Positions 12,944 to 13,055 of a stretch of 13,055 nucleotides of DNA are shown piece after piece; within the stretch, counting starts at the first letter, position 1, and every line of letters starts with the position of its first letter. This DNA comes from CALHAX01 sp039816705 (GTDB lineage Bacteria > Pseudomonadota > Alphaproteobacteria > Rhizobiales > CALHAX01), in contig JBCBXF010000075.1 in the NCBI GenBank assembly GCA_039816705.1, positions 1-13,055 of the forward strand. The letters run 5' to 3'. The notes under the pieces were generated by a model that was not told the DNA's origin, ran no database searches, and worked only from the letters and a program-made list of their open reading frames with translations. The position numbers were made by a program, and so were the translations under genes.

Positions 12944-13055
12944 TCAGGCCGGCTGCAAGCCGAAGGAAACGGGATCAAGCGAGCCGGTGTTCTCCAGCGC
13001 AACTGCACCTGTGGCGTGGATGTGGTCGTAGTCGGTCCATTCCACAAGCAGAGGG
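12944..13055 (-). CDS. dapF: Diaminopimelate epimerase DapF, C-terminal end (partial)
   Basis: Only the last 36 codons lie in the window; the gene continues past its right edge. The reading ends LLVEWTDYDHIHATGAVALENTGSLDPVSFGLQPA with a TGA at 12946-12944. The pattern W-x-x-x-DH-x-x-x-TG-x-x-x-L-E-x-x-G-x-x-DP-x-x-F fits the C-terminus of alphaproteobacterial DapF, which interconverts LL- and meso-diaminopimelate for lysine and peptidoglycan synthesis. The usual MTGP is ATGA here. The position before mtaB and ftsY is consistent with the order I know from related genomes. The call rests on this short tail plus gene order. Confidence 0.72.
   Translation of the reverse strand, partial: PLLVEWTDYDHIHATGAVALENTGSLDPVSFGLQPA

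Noticed and set aside
1..13055. CRISPR array, insertion sequence, prophage or tRNA gene
   Set aside because: No spaced direct repeats, transposase or integrase motifs, or cloverleaf/TTCRANTC box were seen on either strand. The content is core metabolism and housekeeping.

Overview
The window is a GC-rich bacterial chromosome segment. It most likely comes from an alphaproteobacterium of the Hyphomicrobiales (Rhizobiales) type. This is inferred from gene content and order rather than from a marker gene: an aconitase followed by DUF1223 and DUF2794 genes, a divergent ccmABCDG cluster lacking ccmE/F/H, and a dapF-mtaB-ftsY-ispZ block. DUF2794 proteins are largely an alphaproteobacterial family. 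No tRNA, rRNA, insertion sequence, phage gene or CRISPR array was seen.

Layout. Bases 1-156 hold a 59-base segment that is an exact reverse copy of bases 424-482, then a strong hairpin-plus-T-run terminator shape. A GNAT acetyltransferase gene (157-684, +) follows. It faces a small unknown gene (693-1136, -) that resembles contact-dependent-inhibition immunity proteins. Next on the minus strand come a DUF2794 gene (1297-1710, TTG start behind a perfect AGGAGG), a 405-base gene-free stretch, a secreted thioredoxin-fold DUF1223 gene (2116-2877) and acnA (3088-5883). Across a 193-base divergent spacer lies the plus-strand ccmA-ccmB-ccmC-ccmD-ccmG operon (6077-9075), which covers haem handling and thiol reduction for cytochrome c maturation. 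Its last stop codon overlaps the stop codon of a convergent MarR-family regulator (9072-9533, -). Further right on the minus strand are ispZ/yciB (9712-10293), ftsY (10361-11503), mtaB (11500-12828) and the 3' end of dapF (12944-13055).

How the genes relate. acnA is a TCA-cycle iron-sulfur enzyme. The ccm genes supply c-type cytochromes for the respiratory chain that the TCA cycle feeds, so the divergent spacer may be shared control DNA. mtaB and ftsY overlap by four bases and look co-transcribed with dapF upstream and ispZ downstream: lysine/peptidoglycan precursor synthesis, tRNA modification, membrane protein targeting and envelope integrity.

Most of the window is ordinary core genome. 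The points worth a second look are non-coding: (1) a probable small RNA of about 145 nt on the plus strand at about 1891-2037, with promoter-like boxes, three successive hairpins and a T-run; (2) a possible terminator/antiterminator switch directly in front of ccmA; (3) a plus-strand terminator lying beyond the marR gene, which would make the ccm operon transcript run antisense through all of marR; and (4) the exact inverted repeat at the window edge, which is either a fold-back assembly or amplification artefact or a recent inverted duplication.
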